A DNA stretch of 64,000 bases from Novosphingobium sp. IK01. Lineage in GTDB: Bacteria; Pseudomonadota; Alphaproteobacteria; Sphingomonadales; Sphingomonadaceae. Positions within the stretch are counted from its first letter, which is position 1, and each line of letters opens with the position of its first letter. Made by a program: the position numbers and the translations under genes. Of this stretch, positions 1 to 9,925 are shown piece after piece. The DNA is taken from NCBI RefSeq assembly GCF_033242265.1, contig NZ_BTFW01000001.1, forward strand, positions 1,054,001 to 1,118,000, written 5' to 3'. Below the pieces are notes generated by a model, which was not told the origin of the DNA, ran no database searches, and saw only the letters and a program-made list of their open reading frames with translations.

Positions 1-265
1 GGCACCGCGTGCAAAGCGCTTCGGAAAACATCAAGAAAGTAATTATGATTCAATATAATAAATGAAATTATTAGCAATTTTACGGGCAGCAATCGACACA
101 GCGGCGCAAGGTCTTGTGCCAAAATATGCACATTACCGAAGGTCTCTCGTTCTTTGGGCCAAAGACGGCGGAAAGGCGGCGGAAATGGCTTGCCATCAAA
201 GCCCGCCCGGGCATAGGACAGGCCTTGGTCGCACAGGCGGCCGGCAACAAAAGATGGAACAGATC
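1..265. other. region upstream of pqqA, no gene supported
   Basis: The first 265 bases hold no gene I can support. Bases about 28-90 are clearly AT-rich compared with the rest of the window, which suits a promoter region for the pqq operon, but I find no convincing -35/-10 pair. An open frame that starts at 62 only reads into pqqA and looks like chance upstream extension. Confidence 0.5.
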
Positions 266-349
266 ATGGCCTGGAACACCCCCAAGATCGTCGAAGTCGC
301 TCTGGGCGCCGAAATCAACTGCTACGCTTGCGCAGTGATCAAGGCCTGA
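266..349 (+). CDS. pqqA: PqqA, precursor peptide of pyrroloquinoline quinone
   Basis: This encodes a 27-residue ribosomal peptide whose Glu and Tyr side chains are cross-linked and excised to form the redox cofactor PQQ. The conserved E-x-x-x-Y pair is visible as E16-I-N-C-Y20, and the N-terminus MAWNTPKIVEV fits the family. A second in-frame ATG at 254 would add four residues (MEQI); 266 is chosen by similarity to known PqqA. It opens a pqqABCDE operon and is followed by a strong hairpin at 361-405 that probably raises its expression above that of the enzymes. Two Cys (19 and 22) flank the Tyr, which I note without assigning a role. The gene is easily missed because of its size. Confidence 0.93.
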   Translation: MAWNTPKIVEVALGAEINCYACAVIKA

Positions 350-360
350 GCAGCCATACA

Positions 361-405
361 GACCTGCATGTCCGCGCGCGCTTGCGTGAACAGGACATGC
401 AGGTC
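361..405 (+). promoter_or_regulatory. pqqA-pqqB intergenic hairpin
   Basis: GACCTGCATGTCC (361-373) and GGACATGCAGGTC (393-405) form a perfect 13-bp inverted repeat with a 19-nt loop, 11 bases after the pqqA stop. There is no T-run, so it looks like an mRNA-stabilising or attenuating hairpin rather than a strong terminator. Many copies of PqqA are consumed per enzyme, so a device that separates pqqA levels from pqqBCDE levels is expected here. Confidence 0.8.
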
Positions 406-520
406 CGCTCGGTTCAGCCCAGGCCGCCGCGCCTGACGGCCCGCTGACCACAGGGTGAGCCCGTCACAGGCTGGCGACTTGCGCTGAACCGAGCCCCCTT
501 TCTGGCTGGAGACCAAACCT

Positions 521-1423
521 TTGTACGCCATTGTCCTGGGGGCTGCCGCAGGCGGCGGCTTTCCCCAGTGGAATTCGAACGCGCCGGGCTGCAACCGCGC
601 GCGCAGCGGTGATCCGGCCGCCCCGGCCCGCACCCAGGCCAGCCTCGCGGTCAGCGGCAACGGGAAGGACTGGTACCTTCTCAATGCCTCGCCCGACTTG
701 CGCGAGCAGCTCAATGCCACGCCCGAGCTTCATCCCAAGACCGGCCTGCGCTCGACCCCGATCCGGGGCGTGATCCTGACCGGCGGCGATGTCGACGCGA
801 TTGCCGGGCTGCTGACCCTGCGCGAGCGCGAGCCCTTCACCATTCACGCCACGGCGCGCATCCTGGGTATTCTCGATGCCAATCCGGTGTTCGAGGTGCT
901 CGCCCGCGATTGTGTCGAGCGGCGCCCGCTCACGCTGGGAACCCCGGTCGAACTGGCCGGGGGGCTGACCCTCGAACTTTTCGCCGTACCCGGCAAAGTG
1001 CCGCTCTACATGGAACAGGGCAGCGGCATGCAGCCCCTCGTCGCCGACGAGACGACCGTGGCCGCGATGCTCACCGACGGCACCCGCCGCCTGTTCTACA
1101 TCCCCGGCTGCGCGGCAATGACCGACGACCTGCTCGCCCGGATCGAGGGCGCCGATGTCCTTCTGTTCGACGGCACCTTGTGGGCCGACGACGAGATGGT
1201 CCGCGCAGGCGTGGGCGCCAAGACCGGCCAGCGCATGGGCCACATGAGCATGTCGGGCCCGCAAGGGGCCATCGCGACGCTGGCGGGCGCGACCATCGGC
1301 CAGCGCTGCTTCATCCACATCAACAACACCAACCCGGTGCTTCTGGCCGACAGCCCCGAGCGCGCGCAGGCAGAACAGGCGGGCTGGACCATCTGCCATG
1401 ATGGCATGAGGATAACCCTATGA
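521..1423 (+). CDS. pqqB: PqqB, metallo-beta-lactamase-fold PQQ biosynthesis protein
   Basis: PqqB is a metallo-beta-lactamase-fold protein that acts late in PQQ synthesis, where it is proposed to hydroxylate the tyrosine-derived ring. The family N-terminus IVLGAAAGGGFPQWN and the C-terminal block FIHINNTNPVL are intact; length is 300 aa, as usual. The start is TTG at 521, with GGAG at 507-510 upstream. The usual cysteine-rich CxCxxC after QWN reads SNAPGC, and the metal motif reads D90-V-D92-A93, where many PqqB have His after the Asp. It may belong to a divergent subclass. It overlaps pqqC by four bases (ATGA). Confidence 0.93.
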   Translation: MYAIVLGAAAGGGFPQWNSNAPGCNRARSGDPAAPARTQASLAVSGNGKDWYLLNASPDLREQLNATPELHPKTGLRSTPIRGVILTGGDVDAIAGLLTLREREPFTIHATARILGILDANPVFEVLARDCVERRPLTLGTPVELAGGLTLELFAVPGKVPLYMEQGSGMQPLVADETTVAAMLTDGTRRLFYIPGCAAMTDDLLARIEGADVLLFDGTLWADDEMVRAGVGAKTGQRMGHMSMSGPQGAIATLAGATIGQRCFIHINNTNPVLLADSPERAQAEQAGWTICHDGMRITL

Positions 1424-2211
1424 CTGCTGCTCCTGCTGTTCCGGCCCTGCTCTCGCCCGAAGACCTCGAAGCGGCGCTGCGCGCCATCGGGGCCGCGCGC
1501 TATCACATCCACCACCCGTTCCACCGCCTGCTGCACGACGGCAAACTGACGCGCGGGCAGGTTCAGGCCTGGGCGCTCAACCGCTACTGGTATCAGGCCG
1601 CCATTCCCATCAAGGACAGCATCCTGATGGCCCGCTTCGAGAGCGGCGAGCTGCGCCGCGAATGGCGCCGCCGGATCGAGGACCACGATGGCCGCGTCCA
1701 CCCCGACGGCAGCACCGACACCGGCGGGATCGAACGCTGGATCAAGCTGGCCGAAGGCGTGGGTCTGTCGCGCGAGATGGTCGTGGCCGCCGACCAGATC
1801 CTGCCCGAGACACGCTTTGCGGTCGATGCCTATGTCCACTTCGTGCGCGATCGCTCGCTGCTCGAAGCCGTCGCCTCATCGCTGACCGAGCTGTTCTCGC
1901 CCAAGATCATCGCCGAGCGCGTCTCGGGCATGCTCGCCAACTATGACTGGATCGGCCCGGACACGCTGGCCTATTTCACCCCGCGCCTGACGCAGGCCCC
2001 GCAGGACAGCGATTTCGCCCTCGCCTATGTCAAGCAGCACGCCGACACCGTGGAGAAGCAGCAGGCCGTGCTCGCCGCGCTGCGCTTCAAGTGCGACGTG
2101 CTGTGGAGCCAGCTCGACGGGCTCTACTATGCCTATGTCGCCCCCGGTTTCGTGCCGCCCGGCTGCTTCGTGCCCGAAGACACGCGCACGAGCGAACAGG
2201 CCTCCGCATGA
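1420..2211 (+). CDS. pqqC: PqqC, pyrroloquinoline-quinone synthase
   Basis: PqqC is a cofactor-less oxidase that performs the last step of PQQ formation, ring closure and an eight-electron oxidation of AHQQ using O2. The 263-aa product has the heme-oxygenase-like helical fold signature, with HIHHPFH near residue 30 and NRYWYQAAIPIKD around residues 55-67, both characteristic of the family. It starts inside pqqB (ATGA overlap) and its stop overlaps the pqqD start in the same way, so translation is coupled along the operon. Confidence 0.96.
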   Translation: MTAAPAVPALLSPEDLEAALRAIGAARYHIHHPFHRLLHDGKLTRGQVQAWALNRYWYQAAIPIKDSILMARFESGELRREWRRRIEDHDGRVHPDGSTDTGGIERWIKLAEGVGLSREMVVAADQILPETRFAVDAYVHFVRDRSLLEAVASSLTELFSPKIIAERVSGMLANYDWIGPDTLAYFTPRLTQAPQDSDFALAYVKQHADTVEKQQAVLAALRFKCDVLWSQLDGLYYAYVAPGFVPPGCFVPEDTRTSEQASA

Positions 2212-2492
2212 GCGAAAACGCCCCCGCAGAAGATGCCGTCCCCCGCTTCCGCCGGGGCGTGAAGCTGCGCTTTGACGAGGCGCGCGGGCACTGGGTTCTG
2301 CTGGCGCCGGAAAAGGCCTTCGTGCCCGATCCCATCGCCGCCGAGATCCTCCAACTGATCGACGGCCAGCGCTCGATTGCGCAGATGGCCGAAAATCTGG
2401 CCAGCCGCTTCGACGCCCCGCTGGCGACCGTTCAAGCCGACACCACGACGATCCTGTCCGATCTGGCCGCGCGCGGGGCGCTCGAACTGTGA
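2208..2492 (+). CDS. pqqD: PqqD, PqqA-binding peptide chaperone
   Basis: PqqD is a small RiPP recognition element that binds the PqqA leader and presents it to the radical SAM enzyme PqqE. The 94-aa product shows the family pattern: FRRGVKLRFDEARGHWVLL, then PEKAF, then the winged-helix part ending in LAARGALEL. The ATG at 2208 overlaps the pqqC stop (ATGA), and its own TGA overlaps the GTG start of pqqE, so the two partners are made together. In some organisms pqqC and pqqD are fused; here they are separate. Confidence 0.95.
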   Translation: MSENAPAEDAVPRFRRGVKLRFDEARGHWVLLAPEKAFVPDPIAAEILQLIDGQRSIAQMAENLASRFDAPLATVQADTTTILSDLAARGALEL

Positions 2493-3571
2493 GCGCGCCT
2501 CTCGCGCCCCCGATGGGCCTGATCGCCGAGCTGACCCACCGCTGCCCGCTGCAATGCGCCTATTGCGCCAACCCGGTCGAGATGGTCCGCCCCGCGCAGG
2601 AGCTGACCACACAGGAATGGTTCGACGTGATCGACCAGGCCGCCAAGATCGGCGTGCTCCAGCTTCACCTGACCGGGGGCGAGCCGATGGCCCGGCGCGA
2701 TCTGGTCGAGATCGTCGCGCGCGCGGCCCAGCGCGGGCTCTATACCAACCTGATCACCTCGGGCGTGTTGCTCGACGACAAGGCCATGGCCGCCCTGCTC
2801 GAAGCCGGGATCGACCATATCCAGCTCTCGTTCCAGGAAGCCGAGCCGGTCATGGGCGACCATTTCGGCGGCTATCGCGGGGGCCACGCCAAAAAGCTCG
2901 AAGCCGCGCGGCGCATCCGCGAGGCGGGGCTTTCGCTCACCACCAATTTCGTGCTCCACCGCCAGAACATCGCCAGCCTGCCCGCCATGCTCGCGCTGGG
3001 CGAGGAACTGGGCTCCGACCGCATCGAGATCGCCCATACCCAATATTATGGCTGGGCCTTGCGCAACCGCGACGCACTGCTGCCCACGCGCGAGGAGCTC
3101 GAAACAGCAACCGCCCTTGTCGAGGCCGCCCGCGCGCGGCTGGGCTCGCGCATCGCCATCGATTACGTGGTGCCCGATTATCATGCCAGCCAGCCCAAGG
3201 CCTGCATGGGCGGCTGGGGCAACCGCTTTTTGCATCTTCTGCCTTCGGGCGAAGTCCTGCCGTGCCATGCCGCGCAGACCATTCCGGGCCTGCGCTTTGC
3301 CTCGGTGCGCGAGGTCAGCCTGGCCGAAATCTGGCGCGCCGATCCGGCCTTCAACCGCTTTCGCGGCACCGACTGGATGCCCGCGCCCTGTCGCTCGTGC
3401 GACCAGCGCGAGATCGACTGGGGCGGCTGCCGCTGTCAGGCCCTGCTGCTGGCCGGAGACGCGGCGGCGACCGACCCGGTCTGCGCCCGCGCGCCCGATC
3501 ACGGGGTGATCGAAACGATCCTCGCCGCCCGGCCCGAAGAGCCCCCCGCGCTGATCCCGCGCCGTCTTTGA
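2489..3571 (+). CDS. pqqE: PqqE, radical SAM PqqA cross-linking enzyme
   Basis: PqqE cleaves S-adenosylmethionine to join the Glu and Tyr side chains of PqqA by a C-C bond, the first committed step. The radical SAM motif is C19-PLQ-C23-AY-C26, and the C-terminal SPASM region supplies auxiliary cluster cysteines (ACMGGWGN, LPCHAA, APCRSCDQREIDWGGCRCQ). It is 360 aa, a normal length. The start is GTG at 2489, overlapping the pqqD stop. It is the last pqq gene here and is followed by an inverted repeat at 3581-3612. No PQQ-dependent dehydrogenase is encoded in the window. Confidence 0.96.
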   Translation: MSAPLAPPMGLIAELTHRCPLQCAYCANPVEMVRPAQELTTQEWFDVIDQAAKIGVLQLHLTGGEPMARRDLVEIVARAAQRGLYTNLITSGVLLDDKAMAALLEAGIDHIQLSFQEAEPVMGDHFGGYRGGHAKKLEAARRIREAGLSLTTNFVLHRQNIASLPAMLALGEELGSDRIEIAHTQYYGWALRNRDALLPTREELETATALVEAARARLGSRIAIDYVVPDYHASQPKACMGGWGNRFLHLLPSGEVLPCHAAQTIPGLRFASVREVSLAEIWRADPAFNRFRGTDWMPAPCRSCDQREIDWGGCRCQALLLAGDAAATDPVCARAPDHGVIETILAARPEEPPALIPRRL

Positions 3572-3580
3572 CGAAGGAGG

Positions 3581-4886
<1,306 letters not shown>

Positions 4887-5064
4887 TCCCGCCCCGATCC
4901 CGACCTTGACGCCAGACAGTTCCTTGCGCGAAATTCCTCCGGAATTGACATTCCTTTACACACGCTTTCCCACGCGATGTGCCATGGCTCGGCCCGGTTC
5001 AACGCGTGGGTTTTGGCCTTTGTTCACCAAGTCCGGTTCGTCTGCGAGTGTATCTGTCTGGCAA

Positions 5065-5199
5065 TTGCCCGAAAGGGAATCTTGCGGACAGAAGACGCGG
5101 CGGGTCAATCTGGGCTGGATACTGGCCTGCAACAGCGGGCTTTGGGGCACGATGGTCGGTTTCGCCATCGGCCTGAACTGGCTGATCACCCGCAGTTGA
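5065..5199 (+). CDS. possible small single-span membrane protein
   Basis: I do not recognise this reading frame. From a TTG at 5065 it would give 44 residues: a short basic lead (KTRR) then a hydrophobic stretch NLGWILACNSGLWGTMVGFA ending ITRS, a plausible single transmembrane helix. The same frame is open upstream to 4906, but that part has no gene-like character. A TTGACA lies at 4946-4951 with no good -10 element. It is kept at low confidence because a chance hydrophobic frame is possible. Confidence 0.3.
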   Translation: MPERESCGQKTRRVNLGWILACNSGLWGTMVGFAIGLNWLITRS

Positions 5200-5358
5200 G
5201 CGGGCGAACGGAATTGGGCGCGCCGGGCCAGAGGGTTCGCGCCGCATGACGAGACAAGCATCCGTGGGTCCAGGCGCTTTAACCCCGCGCCCGGACTGGC
5301 GAACCGGCAGGGCTCCATCCACGTCTTCCTGACGGGATCGCCGCACCGGATGCTGGAC

Positions 5359-5400
5359 ATGCCAGAGCATCGGCGGCCTTTCCGCGCGGCGCTCTGGCAT
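5359..5400. terminator. inverted repeat 3' of the CHASE2 kinase gene
   Basis: ATGCCAGAGC (5359-5368) and GCTCTGGCAT (5391-5400) form a perfect 10-bp stem with a 22-nt loop, followed on + by TTCCTTTTTG. A short direct repeat (catttcctttttg) follows twice up to about 5428. It sits between a + region and the end of the - operon and could end transcription from either side. Confidence 0.5.
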
Positions 5401-5452
5401 TTCCTTTTTGGGCCATTTCCTTTTTGAGCCAGTACCTTTCAGGGCAAGATCA

Positions 5453-7813
5453 TCAGCGGAAAGCCAGCAGCGGCAGGCTCAATTCAAAGGCCGTGCCCTG
5501 TCCGGGGGTGCTACGGCAGGCAATCGTGCCATGGTGGCGCACCATGACCGTGTGAACGAAGCTCAGGCCCAGCCCCGCCCCGCCCGTCTTGGGCCCCAGC
5601 CCGACCGGGCCACGATGGAACCGCTCGAACATCCGCGCGCGCAAGTCCTCGTCCATGCCCACGCCCTCGTCCGCGATGATCACCCGGCCCCAGATGCTGC
5701 CATCGACATGGGTGTCGCGCGTGAGCGTGCAGGTGATCGTGGTGTTTTCCGGACTGTACTTGATCGCATTGCCGATCACATTGGCCAGCGCGCGGGTAAG
5801 CAGCGACCGCTCGCCCAGCACCACCATCGGCTCATCCCCCGCCATATCTCCGGCGGTGACGATCTGGATCGCCTTGGCGCGCGATTGCGGCCAGAGGTCG
5901 TCGATGGCATCGATCAGCATGTCCGGCAGGCCGATCTCCTCCAGCCGGTAGTCGAGGTTTTCGGCACGGGCGAGCTGGACGAAGCCATCAGCCAGCCGCA
6001 AGGTGCGCTCGGCATAGAGCCGGATCGCCTCGCGTTCGAGCGGATGGATATGGTCGCTCGCCGCCGTTTCCAGCACCGCCAGGATCGAGGCCTGGGGCGA
6101 GCGCATGTCGTGGGTGAGCAATTGCACGACATCGTCACGCTGGCGCTGGACGGCCTTGGCCTCGCTGATGTCGACCAGACGGATCACCCAGCCCGCATGC
6201 GCGCCCTCTGCCGATGTCTGCCCGGCCATGCCCAGCAGGAAGAAATGCGCCTGATCGCGCTGGACTTCCAGCGTATGGGGCCCCGGCCCCTCGGGCGGAA
6301 ACGCAATCGCCTCGCCACTGCCGCTGCGCCGGAAACAGGACAGCAGCGCCTGCACATCGGGAAGGGCATCAACGGGCAGCATCGGCCCGGTATCGAGGTT
6401 GATGCCCATGCCCGCAAACAGCCGCTGGGCCGCCGCATTGGCCATGACTATTCCGCCATCGAGCCCGGCCACCAGCGTCGGATCGGGCAACTGGTCGAGC
6501 CGGTCGGCCACGAAATGGCGCATCTCGCGATTGCGCGCGATGGCCGCCTGCATCAGCGCGAGCGTGCCGCCCACCCCGCGCGAACGGGCCGCGTCATCCC
6601 GCGCGGCGCGCGGCAGCAAGGCAGGCTCGGCATCGAGCCGCTGCAATTCGCCGCGCAGGAACTGTTCGGTCACCGCCAACTGGCGCCACCCCCACAGCGG
6701 ATAGGCGACCGCCAGCCCGGCCAGCGCCGCGCCGGGCGGCAACCACACATGGCAGACCATCAGCCCGAGCGCGCTGATCACCAGCACCAGCCCCACCGCC
6801 AGCGTGAAGACCGCCAGAGCCGGAAAGGGCCGCCATGGCCCGAGTGCGCCCATCAGGAGCCAGAGCGGCACCAGCGCCAGGGCCAGACTGGCTACCAGCC
6901 CGGCCTGACTGATCATGTGTCCGCTCACCAGCGCCTGATAGAGCCCCGCCTCGATTTCGAGACCGGACACGACCGGCCCGCCGGGAACCGGATAGCGACT
7001 GGCAAGGCCCGTCGCCGTGGCCCCGACCAGAACCACGCGCCCGCGCAGCAATTCGGGGGGCACCTCGCCCGCCAGAACGGCAGCGGCAGACACTGCGGGG
7101 TGATCAGCCCCCCCCTGCGCGAGCGGAATGCGCCGGGCGCCGGGCCTGTCAGTCCGGGCGCGCACATCGGCATTGCCCTGCGAACGGGCAAGCAGCGCCA
7201 TGAGGTGGCGATCGGGCGCCTCCCCTGCCGAAACCGCGGCGCCTGCCCCCTGTCGCGGCAGGAGGATCGTTGCCGAACGGACGACGCCATCGGCATCGGG
7301 CTCGACCGTGGCATAGCCCACACCCGCCGCTGCCGCGCGCAAGGGCGTGATCGGCATGGCCCCGGCCCCATCGCCCGAAGCGCGCAACATCGGCAGGAAC
7401 ACCGGCGTCCCCCCGGCACTCGCCCTGCCGAGCGCGGCCGCAAGGCGCGCGTCGTCATCCGGGTCGCCCGGCTCGGTGAACAGGACATCATAGGCAATCG
7501 CGCGGGCACCGGCCTGTTGCAGGCGCTCGATCAGGGCGGCATGGACCGACCGGCTCCACGGCCAGCGCCCCAGCCGCTCGATGCTCTCGTCGTCAAGGCC
7601 GACCAGCATCGGGGACGAGGGCGAGGATGAGGAAGACGCAGCAGAACGGCCCGGCGACAGCCCCGCCGGGGTGATCTGGAGCAGATGATCATAGACCGCA
7701 TTGTCGAGCCGCAGCAAAGTGCGGTCGACCGTCAGGACGATCACCAGCAGGCTCGCCAAAAGCGCAATCGCCCACCACTGGCTCCGCAGACGCACGGAGG
7801 GGCCGAACCTCAC
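5453..7813 (-). CDS. CHASE2-domain sensor histidine kinase
   Basis: This 786-aa membrane kinase has an N-terminal transmembrane helix (about 14-30), an extracytoplasmic CHASE2 sensing domain (about 35-300), a cluster of membrane helices (about 300-390), a PAS-like segment, the phospho-acceptor H568 in the motif QLLTHDMRSPQAS, and an ATPase domain with NAIKYSPENT and the glycine-rich GVGMDED and GLGLSFVH loops. The start is GTG at 7813, overlapping the upstream stop by four bases. With the response regulator and FecR-like gene upstream it forms one coupled operon, so H568 probably signals to the regulator encoded at 9239-9925. The ligand is unknown. Confidence 0.9.
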   Translation of the reverse strand: MRFGPSVRLRSQWWAIALLASLLVIVLTVDRTLLRLDNAVYDHLLQITPAGLSPGRSAASSSSSPSSPMLVGLDDESIERLGRWPWSRSVHAALIERLQQAGARAIAYDVLFTEPGDPDDDARLAAALGRASAGGTPVFLPMLRASGDGAGAMPITPLRAAAAGVGYATVEPDADGVVRSATILLPRQGAGAAVSAGEAPDRHLMALLARSQGNADVRARTDRPGARRIPLAQGGADHPAVSAAAVLAGEVPPELLRGRVVLVGATATGLASRYPVPGGPVVSGLEIEAGLYQALVSGHMISQAGLVASLALALVPLWLLMGALGPWRPFPALAVFTLAVGLVLVISALGLMVCHVWLPPGAALAGLAVAYPLWGWRQLAVTEQFLRGELQRLDAEPALLPRAARDDAARSRGVGGTLALMQAAIARNREMRHFVADRLDQLPDPTLVAGLDGGIVMANAAAQRLFAGMGINLDTGPMLPVDALPDVQALLSCFRRSGSGEAIAFPPEGPGPHTLEVQRDQAHFFLLGMAGQTSAEGAHAGWVIRLVDISEAKAVQRQRDDVVQLLTHDMRSPQASILAVLETAASDHIHPLEREAIRLYAERTLRLADGFVQLARAENLDYRLEEIGLPDMLIDAIDDLWPQSRAKAIQIVTAGDMAGDEPMVVLGERSLLTRALANVIGNAIKYSPENTTITCTLTRDTHVDGSIWGRVIIADEGVGMDEDLRARMFERFHRGPVGLGPKTGGAGLGLSFVHTVMVRHHGTIACRSTPGQGTAFELSLPLLAFR

Positions 7814-9270
7814 CAGCCGCCGCCCTTGATCCTCAGTTCTTCATAGGCCGACCAGGCCCCCCCTGCCTGACTTGCCTGACCTGCCTGACCTGCCTGACCT
7901 GCCTGACCTGCCCGCTCGACCATCACCCGCCAGCGATAGCGGCCCGAAGGCAGCGCATAGCCTTCGACCATCGGGATCGTCAGCCCGTCGCGGTCGAGCA
8001 GCGGGCGGCCCTCCTTGCCCTTGCGGACAAGCTGGAACCGATAGCGCACCCCGCGCGGATCATCGACCTGCCAGCGAAAGCGGGTATGCTGCACGGAAGG
8101 CCCCGCCGTGGTCGGGGCCCAGTCGGTTTCGGTCCACAGGCGCAGGCCGATGCGGTCGCGCGAAAAACCCTGCACCGCCGGTCGCCCTTCGAGGCCATTG
8201 CCGTCGATGGCGGTGACCCGCGCGAAATAGGCGCCGTTGGGCTGGGGGCCAAGGTCCGCCTCGCTCTGGCTGGTCACCGTCTCGTCGAGCACCCTGACGA
8301 AGGCCTCATCGGCGGCAATCTGGACGTGATAGGCCCGTGCGCCCGCCATCGGCGCCCAGGCGAAATGAAGCCCCTGCCCGTCCTGAACCGCGCCCGCATC
8401 GCGCCAGCCGGGCGGATCGAGCAGTTCGACCGGATGGTCGAGCCGACTGGTCGAGCCATACCCGGCAGGCAGGCTCTGCCCGGCATGATCCTCGACATCG
8501 AAGCCGACCTTGCCTTCGAGCACCTCGCTCGTCGCCAGCCCGTCCGACTTGTCGTAGGCCATGCGGAACCGGGTGCCGCGCACCGACGTAACCGCGCCGG
8601 GAGTGGCGAACTGGAACGTGCTGCGCGGATCGGTCATCGGGGTGACATGCGCGGTGGCATGGCCATATTCGATGGAAAACAGCCGCTCGACATGGGTATC
8701 GAGCACGACCCGGCGCATGCGCTGGACCCGCACGGCCGATTGCGAGGGCAAGGCGATGCTCGTCGCATCGGGCAGGACCAGCGTGACGAACGACTTGTCG
8801 CCGGTGGTCACCAGCATGCCTTCGTCGACCACGGCGCCGACCCCAGCGGGCCGCCCATCGATGGTGACCGTGCCCCGGCTGCTCTGGACGATGGCGCGCA
8901 CGGGTTCGTGGCGCAGCAATTCGCGCGGGAACAGCAGGGTCATGCCCACCGGCAGGCGCAACGGATCGGCGACGTGATTGAGCTTCTGGACCACGCGATA
9001 ATCGTCGGCCCGGATCAGATAGCGCGATGCGAGGCGGAAAAGATTGTCACCGGGCCGGACGGTATAGGGCACGAGCGCGGGTGTGGACGCGGACGCCTGT
9101 GCGCCAGGGCCCGGCACCGAGGCCGCCACCGGCACCCCGACCGGAGCAGCTTGCACCACCCCGGCCACCCCCACCCCGCACAGCAGCATGGCTGGCGCAA
9201 GGCCGGAACAAAGCCGGGGCCGGAGCCCTTGGCGGCGTTCAGGAATCGAGTGCTTCAAGACGATAGCCAT
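7810..9270 (-). CDS. LysM and FecR domain exported protein
   Basis: This 486-aa product has a signal-peptide-like N-terminus (GLAPAMLLCGVGVAGVVQAA), a LysM peptidoglycan-binding module around YTVRPGDNLFRLASRYL, and a FecR domain (about GTVTIDGRPAGVGAVVDEG to LEGKVGFDVE), then beta-rich fibronectin-like repeats. ATG at 9270 is chosen; it overlaps the response regulator gene by 32 bases. Near the C-terminus a 9-bp tandem repeat encodes GQA units. FecR plus CHASE2 pairing suggests an envelope-located input component for the kinase. This is inference; the precise role is not known. Confidence 0.82.
   Translation of the reverse strand: MAIVLKHSIPERRQGLRPRLCSGLAPAMLLCGVGVAGVVQAAPVGVPVAASVPGPGAQASASTPALVPYTVRPGDNLFRLASRYLIRADDYRVVQKLNHVADPLRLPVGMTLLFPRELLRHEPVRAIVQSSRGTVTIDGRPAGVGAVVDEGMLVTTGDKSFVTLVLPDATSIALPSQSAVRVQRMRRVVLDTHVERLFSIEYGHATAHVTPMTDPRSTFQFATPGAVTSVRGTRFRMAYDKSDGLATSEVLEGKVGFDVEDHAGQSLPAGYGSTSRLDHPVELLDPPGWRDAGAVQDGQGLHFAWAPMAGARAYHVQIAADEAFVRVLDETVTSQSEADLGPQPNGAYFARVTAIDGNGLEGRPAVQGFSRDRIGLRLWTETDWAPTTAGPSVQHTRFRWQVDDPRGVRYRFQLVRKGKEGRPLLDRDGLTIPMVEGYALPSGRYRWRVMVERAGQAGQAGQAGQASQAGGAWSAYEELRIKGGGW
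7863..7907. repeat. 9-bp minisatellite inside the FecR-like gene
   Basis: Five tandem units of CTGCCTGAC (one unit with a C-to-T change) run from 7863 to 7907. On the - strand they encode repeated Gly-Gln-Ala. Nine is a multiple of three, so copy-number change would lengthen or shorten a linker without shifting the frame. Confidence 0.9.
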
Positions 9271-9925
9271 AGGCATAGATCGGGACCAGCTTGAACCCGT
9301 TTTCGGGCCGCAGGTTGAGCTTGGTGCGGATGTTGGAAATATGCGCATCAAGCGTGCGGCTCGGCAAGTCGGGATTGCGGCCCCACAGTGCCTCGAAAAT
9401 ATAGGCCCGCGCCAGCGCGCGATGCAGGTTGCGGAACAACAGCAGCGCCAGCGCGAATTCCTTGGCCGTCACCGACACCGGCTTGCCCGCCAGTTCGACC
9501 GTCTCGGCGCGGGTGTCGAAGCGATAGGGGCCATAGGTTTCGAGGCCGGGCGCAGCCGAAGGATAGGCGCGGCGGCCCAGCGCATCGACGCGCGCCTTGA
9601 GCACGGCGGGCGCGACCGGCTTGATCACATAGTCGTCGGCCCCGCCCTGAAGGCCGGCCACGATGTCCTCCTCGGCCGAACGGCTGGTGAGCATGAGCGC
9701 AGGGGGCGCAAGATCGAGGTTCGCCTTGATCCAGGCGATCACCTCCAGCCCCGAAAGCCCCGGCACGTTCCAGTCGAGGATGAGGAGATCATACGTCGTG
9801 CGATGGAGCGCACGGGTCATCAGCTGGCCATCGCCATAGACGTCGCAGGTGTGGCCCGCCTCGGCCAAAGTCATCTCGACGAGGCTGGCGAGTGCCACGT
9901 CGTCTTCCAGTATCGCTATGCGCAC
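9239..9925 (-). CDS. OmpR/PhoB-type response regulator
   Basis: This 228-aa two-component regulator has an N-terminal receiver domain with acidic pocket E7/D8/D9, phospho-acceptor D51 in LLILDWNVPG and the conserved Lys in VIKPVAP, followed by a C-terminal winged-helix DNA-binding domain (about 125-228) ending YAYGYRLEALDS. It is the first gene of the regulator / FecR-like / CHASE2 kinase operon. The next gene starts inside its 3' end, so output and sensor levels are tied together. Confidence 0.93.
   Translation of the reverse strand: MRIAILEDDVALASLVEMTLAEAGHTCDVYGDGQLMTRALHRTTYDLLILDWNVPGLSGLEVIAWIKANLDLAPPALMLTSRSAEEDIVAGLQGGADDYVIKPVAPAVLKARVDALGRRAYPSAAPGLETYGPYRFDTRAETVELAGKPVSVTAKEFALALLLFRNLHRALARAYIFEALWGRNPDLPSRTLDAHISNIRTKLNLRPENGFKLVPIYAYGYRLEALDS

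Noticed and set aside
5408..7630. Open frame of 740 codons on + opposite the CHASE2 kinase gene
   Set aside because: His/Arg/Gln-rich antisense of a clear histidine kinase; no start site or motifs.
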